Below are positions 45,040 through 52,989 of a stretch of DNA of 64,000 bases, piece by piece (the first letter of the stretch is position 1; each line of letters starts with the position of its first letter). Under the pieces are notes generated by a model, which was given only the letters and a program-made list of their open reading frames with translations, did not search any database and was not told where the DNA came from. The stretch spans positions 124,001 through 188,000 of the forward strand of contig JAHBTR010000005.1 in NCBI GenBank assembly GCA_019638475.1, read 5' to 3'. The translations under genes and the position numbers were made by a program. This DNA is from Chitinophagaceae bacterium. GTDB taxonomy: Bacteria > Bacteroidota > Bacteroidia > Chitinophagales > Chitinophagaceae.

Positions 45040-45975
45040 ATGATAAGTAGAAGAAATATTAGGATAAAGGTTATGCAGCTTTTGTATATGATAGAAAGCA
45101 GTGGCGACAAAAATTTATATAAAGACCCTATAGCTCAGTTACAAAAAAATGTGGGTAAAACAACTGAATTGTTGGTTTATTTAATACATTATTTAACAGA
45201 GGTTGTTAGATATGTAGAAACTGATGCAAGACATAGGGCTTCTAAAAATTTGCCTACTTATGAAGACTTGCATGTGAATACAAAAATTGCTGGCAATATT
45301 ATTTTATGGCAATTACTGGAAAATGAAAGTTTAGTACATGCCATTAAAAATGATAACACCAATAGCAAAGTTGATAGCACTACTGTTAGAAAAATATATA
45401 TACAATTAGCAGAAACAGCCGAATATAAAAATTATATTAACGAACCTACAAGAGATAGAAAAGCTGATAAAGAAATATTGGCATTTATTTTTAACTCGTT
45501 GATATTGCCTAATGAACTTTTTGAAGAACAAACAGATGAACTATTTAATAATTGGGATGATGATGCTGAAATGATGCAACAATTAGTCAATACATTTATT
45601 CAAAAGCCTACTAATACTACAGATAAATTATTGACAGATGAAACATGGAGCTTTGGAAAATTATTATTGCAAACAGCTATTGAGAAAAATAATTTTACTT
45701 TAGAACTGATAAAACCAAAACTTAAAAACTGGGATAGTGAACGTATAGCAGTATTAGATATGATTTTGATGCAAATGGGTGTGTGTGAGTTATTATATTT
45801 TGAAACAATACCTACTAAAGTAACTATTAATGAATATATAGACCTTGCAAAAAGTTATAGTACACCACAAAGTGGGCAATTTGTAAATGGTATTTTAGAT
45901 AATATTCATAAAGAACTGATAGCAGAAGGAAAAATTAATAAAGTAGATTTTAAAAAGAAAGGAAGATGGGGATGA
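45040..45975 (+). CDS. nusB: Transcription antitermination factor NusB
   Basis: 311 aa, the long form typical of Bacteroidota. N-terminal ISRRNIRIKVMQLLYMIESS and the C-terminal NusB core (LLLQTAIEKNNFTLELI through LDMILMQMGVCELLYFETIPTKVTINEYIDLAKSY, about 206-275), ending SGQFVNGILDNIHKEL. NusB binds boxA RNA with NusE (S10) to prevent rRNA transcription ending early. The middle ~100 residues are a phylum-specific insert. It is followed by the DUF1573 and yajC genes on the same strand. Confidence 0.93.
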   Translation: MISRRNIRIKVMQLLYMIESSGDKNLYKDPIAQLQKNVGKTTELLVYLIHYLTEVVRYVETDARHRASKNLPTYEDLHVNTKIAGNIILWQLLENESLVHAIKNDNTNSKVDSTTVRKIYIQLAETAEYKNYINEPTRDRKADKEILAFIFNSLILPNELFEEQTDELFNNWDDDAEMMQQLVNTFIQKPTNTTDKLLTDETWSFGKLLLQTAIEKNNFTLELIKPKLKNWDSERIAVLDMILMQMGVCELLYFETIPTKVTINEYIDLAKSYSTPQSGQFVNGILDNIHKELIAEGKINKVDFKKKGRWG

Positions 45976-46023
45976 TGTTGAATGATGAATGATGAGTATT
46001 TGAGTGATTAATGATATTTTTTT

Positions 46024-46464
46024 ATGAGAAATGTATATTTTTTATTGGTGTTGATTAGCTTGTGTACTGCCTGTGGTAGTAATGAACCTACACAACCAAA
46101 AGGCTTTGCTGCATTGGATAGAATTGCTGCTGATAGTACTAATTATACCCAAATTCAATGGATAGATAGTATTGCAAATTTTGGAACAATTAATGAAGGC
46201 GAAGTAATAGAAGTAATTTTTAAGTGTAAAAATATTGGTAATAAACCATTATATATTATAGATGTTCAACCAGGTTGTGGCTGCACCACTCCTTCTTATT
46301 CAGCAGAAGCAATAGCACCTCAAAAAGAAGGATGGGTAAAAGGTATTTTTAATAGCCTTCATCAACAAGGAGAAGTACATAAAAGCATAAGAGTAATAAC
46401 CAATACCATTAATAGCACAGAACATAAACTTTCTTTTACAGGAACAGTAATTCATAAATCATAA
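46024..46464 (+). CDS. DUF1573 lipoprotein
   Basis: 146 aa. Lipobox TACG (Cys about 17). The DUF1573 domain has IANFGTINEGEVIEVIFKCKN (about 56-76), the CGCT motif in VQPGCGCTTPSY and GWVKGIFNSLHQQGEVHKSI. These domains are common in Bacteroidota and of unknown function. It lies between nusB and yajC and is probably co-transcribed with both. Confidence 0.88.
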   Translation: MRNVYFLLVLISLCTACGSNEPTQPKGFAALDRIAADSTNYTQIQWIDSIANFGTINEGEVIEVIFKCKNIGNKPLYIIDVQPGCGCTTPSYSAEAIAPQKEGWVKGIFNSLHQQGEVHKSIRVITNTINSTEHKLSFTGTVIHKS

Positions 46465-46502
46465 ACATTCACCTATATTTTTAAATTAAAAAAACAAAAG
46501 CA

Positions 46503-46829
46503 ATGAACTTATTAAACGTAACATTTTTAATGGCAGACCCTAATCAACCAGGTAGTCAATGGACTTCATTAATAATGATGGGGGCAATTATTTTAGTATT
46601 CTGGTTTTTTATGATACGCCCACAAGCTAAAAAAGCTAAAGAGCAGAAAAATTTTATTAATAATCTTCAAAAAGGAGATAAAGTTGTAACCATTGCAGGC
46701 ATACATGGTACTATTAGTAAAATTAATGAAGACAATACTATTTCTTTAGAAGTAAACCCTGGCAGCTATATGAAAATAGAAAAAAGTGCTATTAGCTTAG
46801 AGTGGAGTGCTGCTATTAATAAAAAGTAA
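46503..46829 (+). CDS. yajC: Preprotein translocase subunit YajC
   Basis: 108 aa. One membrane segment (about 20-42), then the signature WFFMIRPQAKKAKEQKNFI and LQKGDKVVTIAGIHGTISKI. It joins SecD-SecF-YajC, which assists Sec export. secD/F are not in the window. A terminator follows. Confidence 0.95.
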   Translation: MNLLNVTFLMADPNQPGSQWTSLIMMGAIILVFWFFMIRPQAKKAKEQKNFINNLQKGDKVVTIAGIHGTISKINEDNTISLEVNPGSYMKIEKSAISLEWSAAINKK

Positions 46830-46858
46830 TTAACTTTTTACCATTTTAATTTATACAA

Positions 46859-46893
46859 ACAAGTTGGCTAAGTAACATTAGCTGACTTGTTTT
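46859..46893 (+). terminator. Intrinsic terminator after yajC
   Basis: ACAAGTTGGCTAA pairs with TTAGCTGACTTGT (13 bp, two G-T pairs), then TTT. It is 30 bases after the yajC stop and would close nusB-DUF1573-yajC. Confidence 0.8.
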
Positions 46894-46933
46894 GCTATGT
46901 ATAATTAACTAATGTATTGCTGAAAGAAAATAT

Positions 46934-48892
46934 TTATTGGTCAATTTTAGCTTCTAAGTTCATTATTTCTTCAAACATGGTTTCATAGTGTTTGTCTAAA
47001 TTTTCTTTTTCTTCTAACAGTTGTTTATACTCAGCTTCTAATGCAGAAAATGCTGTATGATTGGTATAATTTTCAGGTTTAGCTAAATCTTCTTCTACTT
47101 TATTTTTTTTAGTAGTAATAGCATTAATCATTTCTTCTAACTTAGAAAACTTCTTTTGCAGTTGTTTTAAATCATTTTTTAACTGAGTTGTTTCGTGGGT
47201 ATTGTGCTTTTGTTGGGGTTTATTTTTTTGCTCAATAACTATTTGCTTCACTTCTTGCTCTTTTTGTTTTTCTTGTTGTGCTTTTTGCTTTGCCATTCTT
47301 TCGTTCCAAGCCACCCACTCATCATAAGAACCTTTAAATTCTTTTATTTCATGGTTTACAATTTCCCAAATTTTATTGGCTGTTTTAGAAATAAAATACC
47401 TGTCGTGGCTTACTAAAATTAAACTTCCTTCATATTTATTTAATGATTCAGCCAAAAGCTCTACACTGTGCATATCTAAGTGGTTGGTAGGCTCATCTAA
47501 CATCAAAAAATTACTTTTGCTTACTATTACTTTTGCCAAAGCTACCCTTGCTTTTTCGCCTCCACTTAGTACTTTAATTTTTTTATCTGTATCATCGCCA
47601 CTAAATAAAAAACAACCTAATAAAGCCCTTAATTCTAATTCTGTTTTTTGGCTGCCACACTCTTTCATTTCATCTAAAATAGTGTTATTTAAATTCAAGG
47701 CTTCTAATTGATGTTGTGCATAAAAACTTTCTTCTACATTATGCCCCCACTCTCTTAATCCTTCAAAATTTTCTGTACCTGCTATAATGCGTAGTAAAGT
47801 AGATTTTCCTTTACCATTAGCACCAATCAATGCTATTTTATCGCCTCTATTTATTTCTGCATTGCCATTTTGAATAATAATATTTTCTCCAAATTTTTTT
47901 TGGATATCTTTTAATGATGCAATAATTTTTCCTGGTTGCTTATCTACCTGAAAATTTATTTTAATGTTTGGTCTTTCTAATTCAGCAGTTTCAATTCTTT
48001 CTAATTTATCTAATTTTTTTATAAGGCTTTGTGCCATAGCAGCTTTACTGGCTTTAGCTCTAAAACGTTCTATTAATCTTTCATTTTGTCTAATATAATC
48101 TTGTTGGTTTTCATAAGCCTTTTGTTGCATTTCTATTCTAACAGCTTTTTCAGTTTCATAGTAATCATAATTACCACTATAAATATGCAACTGTTGTTGA
48201 TAAAGTTCTACAATTTTATTCACCATTCTGTTCAAAAAATATTTATCATGGCTTACTATAACTACACTTCCTTGATAGTGCAATAAATATTTTTCTAACC
48301 ATTCAATACTGGGTAAATCTAAGTGGTTGGTAGGTTCATCTAAAAGCAAAACATCGGGTTGTTGCAAAATCATTTTTGCCAATAAAACCCTCATACGCCA
48401 ACCACCACTAAATTCTTTATAAGGTCTTTGTAAATCTTTGTTGTCAAATCCAAGCCCTTGTAAAACTTCTTCAGTTTTATGATGAATATTATAACCACCA
48501 GCTACTTCAAGGTCATGAAGTTTGTCGCTATACAGCATTAACAAATTTTCATCTTCACTATTTTCTGTAAGTTGATTACCTAATTCTTCAATTTCTTTTT
48601 CTAATTGTTTCACTTTTTCAAAAGCACCCATAGCAACTTCAAGAATAGATTCATTGGTATCAAAACTCAATAAATCCTGATGTAAATAACCAATAGTAGT
48701 GTCTTTTCCTTTTTCTATAGTGCCTTTGCTGGGAGTATATTGTTGGGTAAGTACTTTAAGTATAGTAGATTTTCCAGTACCATTATAACCAATTAAACCA
48801 ATTCTTTCGCCAGGTTGTATATGCCATGTTGCATCTTCTACAATAACTCTTGCACCAAATTCAAATGTTACATTTTGTAAGCCTATCAGCAT
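46934..48892 (-). CDS. ABC-F family ATPase
   Basis: 652 aa with two ABC domains and no membrane segments. Domain 1: Walker A GYNGTGKST (about 35-43), signature FSGGWRMRV, Walker B LLLDEPTNHLDLPS; domain 2: GANGKGKST, LSGGEKARV, LMLDEPTNHLDMHS. The linker (about 240-315) and a long C-terminal coiled coil (about 550-652) are of the Uup/EttA type. ABC-F proteins act on the ribosome; subfamily members give translation control or antibiotic resistance. Which subfamily this is cannot be settled here. A TACCTTTG promoter box lies just upstream. Confidence 0.92.
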   Translation of the reverse strand: MLIGLQNVTFEFGARVIVEDATWHIQPGERIGLIGYNGTGKSTILKVLTQQYTPSKGTIEKGKDTTIGYLHQDLLSFDTNESILEVAMGAFEKVKQLEKEIEELGNQLTENSEDENLLMLYSDKLHDLEVAGGYNIHHKTEEVLQGLGFDNKDLQRPYKEFSGGWRMRVLLAKMILQQPDVLLLDEPTNHLDLPSIEWLEKYLLHYQGSVVIVSHDKYFLNRMVNKIVELYQQQLHIYSGNYDYYETEKAVRIEMQQKAYENQQDYIRQNERLIERFRAKASKAAMAQSLIKKLDKLERIETAELERPNIKINFQVDKQPGKIIASLKDIQKKFGENIIIQNGNAEINRGDKIALIGANGKGKSTLLRIIAGTENFEGLREWGHNVEESFYAQHQLEALNLNNTILDEMKECGSQKTELELRALLGCFLFSGDDTDKKIKVLSGGEKARVALAKVIVSKSNFLMLDEPTNHLDMHSVELLAESLNKYEGSLILVSHDRYFISKTANKIWEIVNHEIKEFKGSYDEWVAWNERMAKQKAQQEKQKEQEVKQIVIEQKNKPQQKHNTHETTQLKNDLKQLQKKFSKLEEMINAITTKKNKVEEDLAKPENYTNHTAFSALEAEYKQLLEEKENLDKHYETMFEEIMNLEAKIDQ

Positions 48893-48912
48893 AATTTTAT
48901 ATTAAAACCATG

Positions 48913-48920
48913 CAAAGGTA
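48913..48920 (-). promoter_or_regulatory. Putative -7 box for the ABC-F gene
   Basis: TACCTTTG on the minus strand, a full TAnnTTTG match followed by CA, 21-28 bases before the ATG. A weak ATTG lies 16 bases further upstream; spacing is shorter than usual. Confidence 0.45.
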
Positions 48921-49030
48921 ATAGGTAAAAGCCTTTCAATTTTACACCAAACATATATAAGCAAATATCTTATATCATTATAAGGCAATTAAGTAAAAAA
49001 GATATTGTTATTATTGCAGTTTAAAAATAA

Positions 49031-49969
49031 ATGAACATGAAGAAAATTTTTATTTTAGTTGCTACACTAATTATTGGTAGTAAAGTATATGCACAAGATG
49101 AAACTGTAAAAGGTTTAAAAGATGAATCTGCAAAAACCATTCAAAAAGATGCCGGTGATACATCTTCTAAAACATGGAAAAAAGGAGGTTTATTTAGTAT
49201 TAATGTATCGCAAGGCTCATTAAAAAACTGGGCTGCTGGTGGCGATAAATTTTCAATGTCTTTAAATCTATATACTAACTTTTTTACTTTTTATAAAAAA
49301 GGGAAAAATAGTTGGGATAATAATATAGATTTTTATTTAGGCTATGTAAATACAACAACCTTAGGTGCCAGAAAAAATGATGATAGAATTGATATTACTT
49401 CTAAATATGGTTATGCTCTTAACCCTAAATTAAATTTATCTACTTTATTTAATTTCAGGTCTCAATTTTTTGCTGGTTATGAATATCCAAATGCTAATAC
49501 AGAAAATTTAACTTCTAATATTTTAGCCCCAGCTTATATTTTATTAGGTGTGGGTTTGGATTATAAACCTACATCAGACTTATCTATTTTCTTTTCTCCA
49601 TTAACAACAAGATGGGTTATTGTAAATGATAAAACTCTATCTGCTAAAGGATTGTATGGTGTAGAGCCAGGTAAAAAATCTGCTACTCAAATAGGTGCTT
49701 ATGCAAGTATTAATTACACAAAAAACTTAAATCAAATAATCACTTATAAAGGAAGATTAGATTTATTTTCTAACTATAAAAGCAATCCACAAAATATAGA
49801 TTTGTTTATGACCAATATGTTTTCAGCAAAATTATCTAAAATACTTTCTGCTACATGGAGCTTAGATTTAATTTATGATGATGATGTAAAACTATTTGGG
49901 AAAAATAGTAATTCTCCAAACTTGCAATTAAAATCTTTACTTGGTGTAGGATTATTAGTAAAATTGTAA
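49031..49969 (+). CDS. DUF3078 outer-membrane protein
   Basis: 312 aa with a signal peptide (about 1-22, VYAQ). The DUF3078 block is clear: FSINVSQGSLKNWAAGGDKF (about 58-77), then barrel-like strands ending in a hydrophobic LLVKL terminus. A Bacteroidota-specific outer-membrane family of unknown function. An alternative ATG 6 bases later (MKKIF) is equally plausible. It is followed by the M14 peptidase gene after 29 bases. Confidence 0.85.
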   Translation: MNMKKIFILVATLIIGSKVYAQDETVKGLKDESAKTIQKDAGDTSSKTWKKGGLFSINVSQGSLKNWAAGGDKFSMSLNLYTNFFTFYKKGKNSWDNNIDFYLGYVNTTTLGARKNDDRIDITSKYGYALNPKLNLSTLFNFRSQFFAGYEYPNANTENLTSNILAPAYILLGVGLDYKPTSDLSIFFSPLTTRWVIVNDKTLSAKGLYGVEPGKKSATQIGAYASINYTKNLNQIITYKGRLDLFSNYKSNPQNIDLFMTNMFSAKLSKILSATWSLDLIYDDDVKLFGKNSNSPNLQLKSLLGVGLLVKL

Positions 49970-49998
49970 AATACTTTACATTAATAATACTTTGATTT

Positions 49999-52512
49999 AT
50001 GAATAAAAAAATAACTTTTGTATTTGGCTTGTTGCTAATGTTTTCTTTTACTATAGCACAAACACTACAATCTCCTGATGAATTTTTGGGCTATAAATTA
50101 GGTACACAATTTACCAGACATCATAAAATAGTGGAGTATGTAAAATATGTAGCTGCTACAAAAAAAGATATGGTAAAAGCAGAGCAATATGGCACTACTT
50201 ATGAAGGAAGAGAATTGATGTTAGTATATATTTCTTCAGCAGAAAATATGCAAAATTTAGAAGCAATAAGAAACAATAATTTAAAGCTAACAGGCATTGC
50301 AAAAGACAATGCAAAAGCACAAACAAACAATGCACCTGCAATAGTTTGGTTTAGTTATAATGTGCATGGCAATGAACCAAGTAGCAGCGAAGCAGCTATG
50401 CAAACTTTATTTGAATTAGTAAATCCAGCAAATAAACAAACAAAAGAATGGCTAAAGAATACTGTAATAATCATTGACCCTTGTGCTAACCCTGATGGAA
50501 GAGATAGATATGTAAACTGGTTCAATCAGGTAGTAGGTATTCATAGCAATACAGACCCACAAAGTAGAGAACATTCAGAGCCTTGGCCCAATGGAAGAAG
50601 TAATCACTACAACTTTGATTTAAACAGAGATTGGGCTTGGCAAACACAAGTTGAAAGTCAGCAAAGAATTAAAAAATACAATCAATGGATGCCACAAGTG
50701 CATGTAGATTTTCATGAACAGTATTATGACAATCCATACTATTTTGCTCCAGCAGCAGAACCTTTTCATGAAGTGATTACACCATGGCAAAGAACCTTTC
50801 AAGAAGTGATAGGAAAAAACCATGCAAAATATTTTGATGCTAATGGATGGCTTTATTTTACCAAAGAAAGTTTTGATTTATTTTATCCTTCTTATGGCGA
50901 TACTTATCCTATTTATAATGGAAGTATTGGCATGACTTATGAACAAGCAGGACATAGCAGAGGAGGATTAGCAGTAACAAAAAGCGATGGCGAAGTTTTA
51001 ACTTTAGCAGATAGAGTAGCACATCATTTTACTTCTGGCATTTCTACTATAGAAGTAGCATCTACAAATGCTACTAAAATTGTTAATGAGTTTGCTAAAT
51101 ATTTTGAAGATGCTGTGGCAGGAAAAAATGTTTTGTATAAAACCTACATACTTACTTCTGATAACAAATCCAAAATAGCCGCAATAAAAAAATTATTAAC
51201 TGCCAATGGTATTTTATTTGGTACAACCAATACTATTAATACAAAAGGTTATAACTATCAGTTAAATAAAGAAGCAGATGTAAAAGCTCTTAAATATACT
51301 ATTGCTGTATCTTCCTGTCAGCCAAAAGGTGTATTGGCAAATGTTTTATTAGAACCCAAAAGTAAATTAAGCGATAGTGCAACTTATGATATTACAGCAT
51401 GGAGTATTGGTTATGCTTATGGTGTAAACACTTATGCACTAAAAGAAAAGAAAGACATTAATTATGCAGTAACCTTACCAGCAGAAATTAATAACTATCA
51501 ATCTAATTATGGTTATTTGATTACTTACAACTCTGTAAATAGTGTAAAAGCATTAACCTATTTGTTGCAACATGGTATTAAAGTAAGGTATTCAGAAAAA
51601 CCATTTGTTTACAAAGGAAAAAATTATGAAAGAGGCACATTAATAGCCATTAAATCTGGCAATAATATTGATAGCCTTAACAATACTATCAATGCTTTAT
51701 CTACAATATATGATGTAGAAATTAATGCAGTAGAAACAGGTTTTATGGATAAAGGTTTAGACTTTGGAAGCCCATCTGTAAAACAAATTAATAACGCTAA
51801 AATATTGTTACTTACAGGCGATGGTGTTTCATCTTTAGCGGCTGGCGAAATTTGGCACTTTTTTGATAGAGAATTAAATTATCCAATTACTTTAATTAAT
51901 GCAAATGATTTTAACAGAGTTAATGTAAAAAACTATCAGACTATTATAATGCCAGATGGCTATTACAAATTTTTAAATGATAAAAATGCAGCAGATAAAT
52001 TAAAAGATTTTATTGCTAATGGTGGTAAATTAATAGCTGTAGAAAGTGCTGTAGAACAATTAGCAAAATTAGAAATTGGCATTAAATCTAAAAATGAAAA
52101 AGATAAAGAAGCAGAAAAAGAAGATTATAGCTTATTAAAAAAATATGCAGACAGAGAGAAAGATTTTTTACCTTCTTATGTACCAGGTGCTATTTATAAA
52201 ATTGAATTAGATAACACACATCCTTTAGCATTTGGATATGATTCTATTTATTATACTTTAAAAACAGATGCCAATATTTATGATTTTATGAAAGATGGTT
52301 GGAATGTTGGTATATTGAAAACAGAAAATTATGTAACAGGATTTGCAGGCTATAAAGTAAAAGAAAAATTAAAAGATGGTACTGTGTTAGGAGCAATAGA
52401 TTATGGTAAAGGAAGCTGTATATTCTTTGCAGAAAATCCATTGTTTAGACTATTTTGGGAGAATGGAAAACTACTATTTAGTAATGCAGTTTTCTTGACA
52501 GGAAATAATTAG
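49999..52512 (+). CDS. M14-family zinc carboxypeptidase-like protein
   Basis: 837 aa, signal peptide (about 1-20, TIAQ). Zinc ligands in WFSYNVHGNEPSSSEAAM (about 116-133, HXXE) and HVDFHEQYYDNPYYF; the segment IIDPCANPDGRDRYVNWFN (about 157-175) and DLNRDWAWQTQVES are family-typical. The C-terminal ~400 residues form a second domain containing YQTIIMPDGYYKFLN. It is likely secreted to the periplasm or outside to trim peptides. Probably co-transcribed with DUF3078. Confidence 0.88.
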   Translation: MNKKITFVFGLLLMFSFTIAQTLQSPDEFLGYKLGTQFTRHHKIVEYVKYVAATKKDMVKAEQYGTTYEGRELMLVYISSAENMQNLEAIRNNNLKLTGIAKDNAKAQTNNAPAIVWFSYNVHGNEPSSSEAAMQTLFELVNPANKQTKEWLKNTVIIIDPCANPDGRDRYVNWFNQVVGIHSNTDPQSREHSEPWPNGRSNHYNFDLNRDWAWQTQVESQQRIKKYNQWMPQVHVDFHEQYYDNPYYFAPAAEPFHEVITPWQRTFQEVIGKNHAKYFDANGWLYFTKESFDLFYPSYGDTYPIYNGSIGMTYEQAGHSRGGLAVTKSDGEVLTLADRVAHHFTSGISTIEVASTNATKIVNEFAKYFEDAVAGKNVLYKTYILTSDNKSKIAAIKKLLTANGILFGTTNTINTKGYNYQLNKEADVKALKYTIAVSSCQPKGVLANVLLEPKSKLSDSATYDITAWSIGYAYGVNTYALKEKKDINYAVTLPAEINNYQSNYGYLITYNSVNSVKALTYLLQHGIKVRYSEKPFVYKGKNYERGTLIAIKSGNNIDSLNNTINALSTIYDVEINAVETGFMDKGLDFGSPSVKQINNAKILLLTGDGVSSLAAGEIWHFFDRELNYPITLINANDFNRVNVKNYQTIIMPDGYYKFLNDKNAADKLKDFIANGGKLIAVESAVEQLAKLEIGIKSKNEKDKEAEKEDYSLLKKYADREKDFLPSYVPGAIYKIELDNTHPLAFGYDSIYYTLKTDANIYDFMKDGWNVGILKTENYVTGFAGYKVKEKLKDGTVLGAIDYGKGSCIFFAENPLFRLFWENGKLLFSNAVFLTGNN

Positions 52513-52579
52513 TTTGTAAGTGTGCAGTAGTATAAGTTTTATTTGATAATCCTTTCCTTAAAGTGTCGTCCTTTTAATA

Positions 52580-52587
52580 TAAATTTG
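52580..52587 (+). promoter_or_regulatory. Putative -7 box for the third antitoxin-like gene
   Basis: TAAATTTG matches TAnnTTTG, 24-31 bases before the ATG. No TTTG at the right spacing upstream. Confidence 0.35.
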
Positions 52588-52610
52588 TTACAGCATAATA
52601 TTAATTAACT

Positions 52611-52859
52611 ATGAGTACAACAGCTATACGTCAAAAATTGCACACTTATCTTGAAGTGGCAAATGGCAAAAAAATAAAAGCCATTTATACAATGGTAGAA
52701 GCAGAAATTGAAGAAAGTAGTATTGAATACACAAAAGAGTTGAAATCAGCACTTGATACTCATTTTGCAGATTATAAAACAGGTAAAGCAAAAACACTTA
52801 CAGTCGAAGAAAGCAAAAAACGAATAAATAAAATTTTAAAAGCAAGTAAAGAAAAATGA
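52611..52859 (+). CDS. Antitoxin-like small protein
   Basis: 82 aa, helical and charged: TAIRQKLHTYLEVANGKKIK (about 4-23) and SKKRINKILKASKEK at the end. The size, N-terminal helical dimer-like part and its overlap with a toxin-like remnant downstream are those of an antitoxin. Family not named with confidence. Confidence 0.6.
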   Translation: MSTTAIRQKLHTYLEVANGKKIKAIYTMVEAEIEESSIEYTKELKSALDTHFADYKTGKAKTLTVEESKKRINKILKASKEK

Positions 52860-52953
52860 GTTATCTGTATATTATGTACAATTATTTATAAAATTGACAA
52901 AGACAAACGTTTGATTATAGTATTGGCTGTTTATCATCACAAAAGAAATCCTA
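52856..52953 (+). pseudogene. ParE/RelE-family toxin remnant
   Basis: An ATG overlapping the antitoxin stop (ATGA) opens a 12-codon frame (MSYLYIMYNYL), then stops. In another frame, from about 52884, the sequence reads IYKIDKDKRLIIVLAVYHHK then RNP, which closely fits the conserved C-terminal strand of ParE/RelE toxins (YKI...IIxLAVxH..RNP). The roughly 60 middle residues are missing, so an internal deletion has destroyed the gene. Confidence 0.55.
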
Positions 52954-52989
52954 CAAAAAAAACACAGAAAACTTTAGTATTTAATTATT

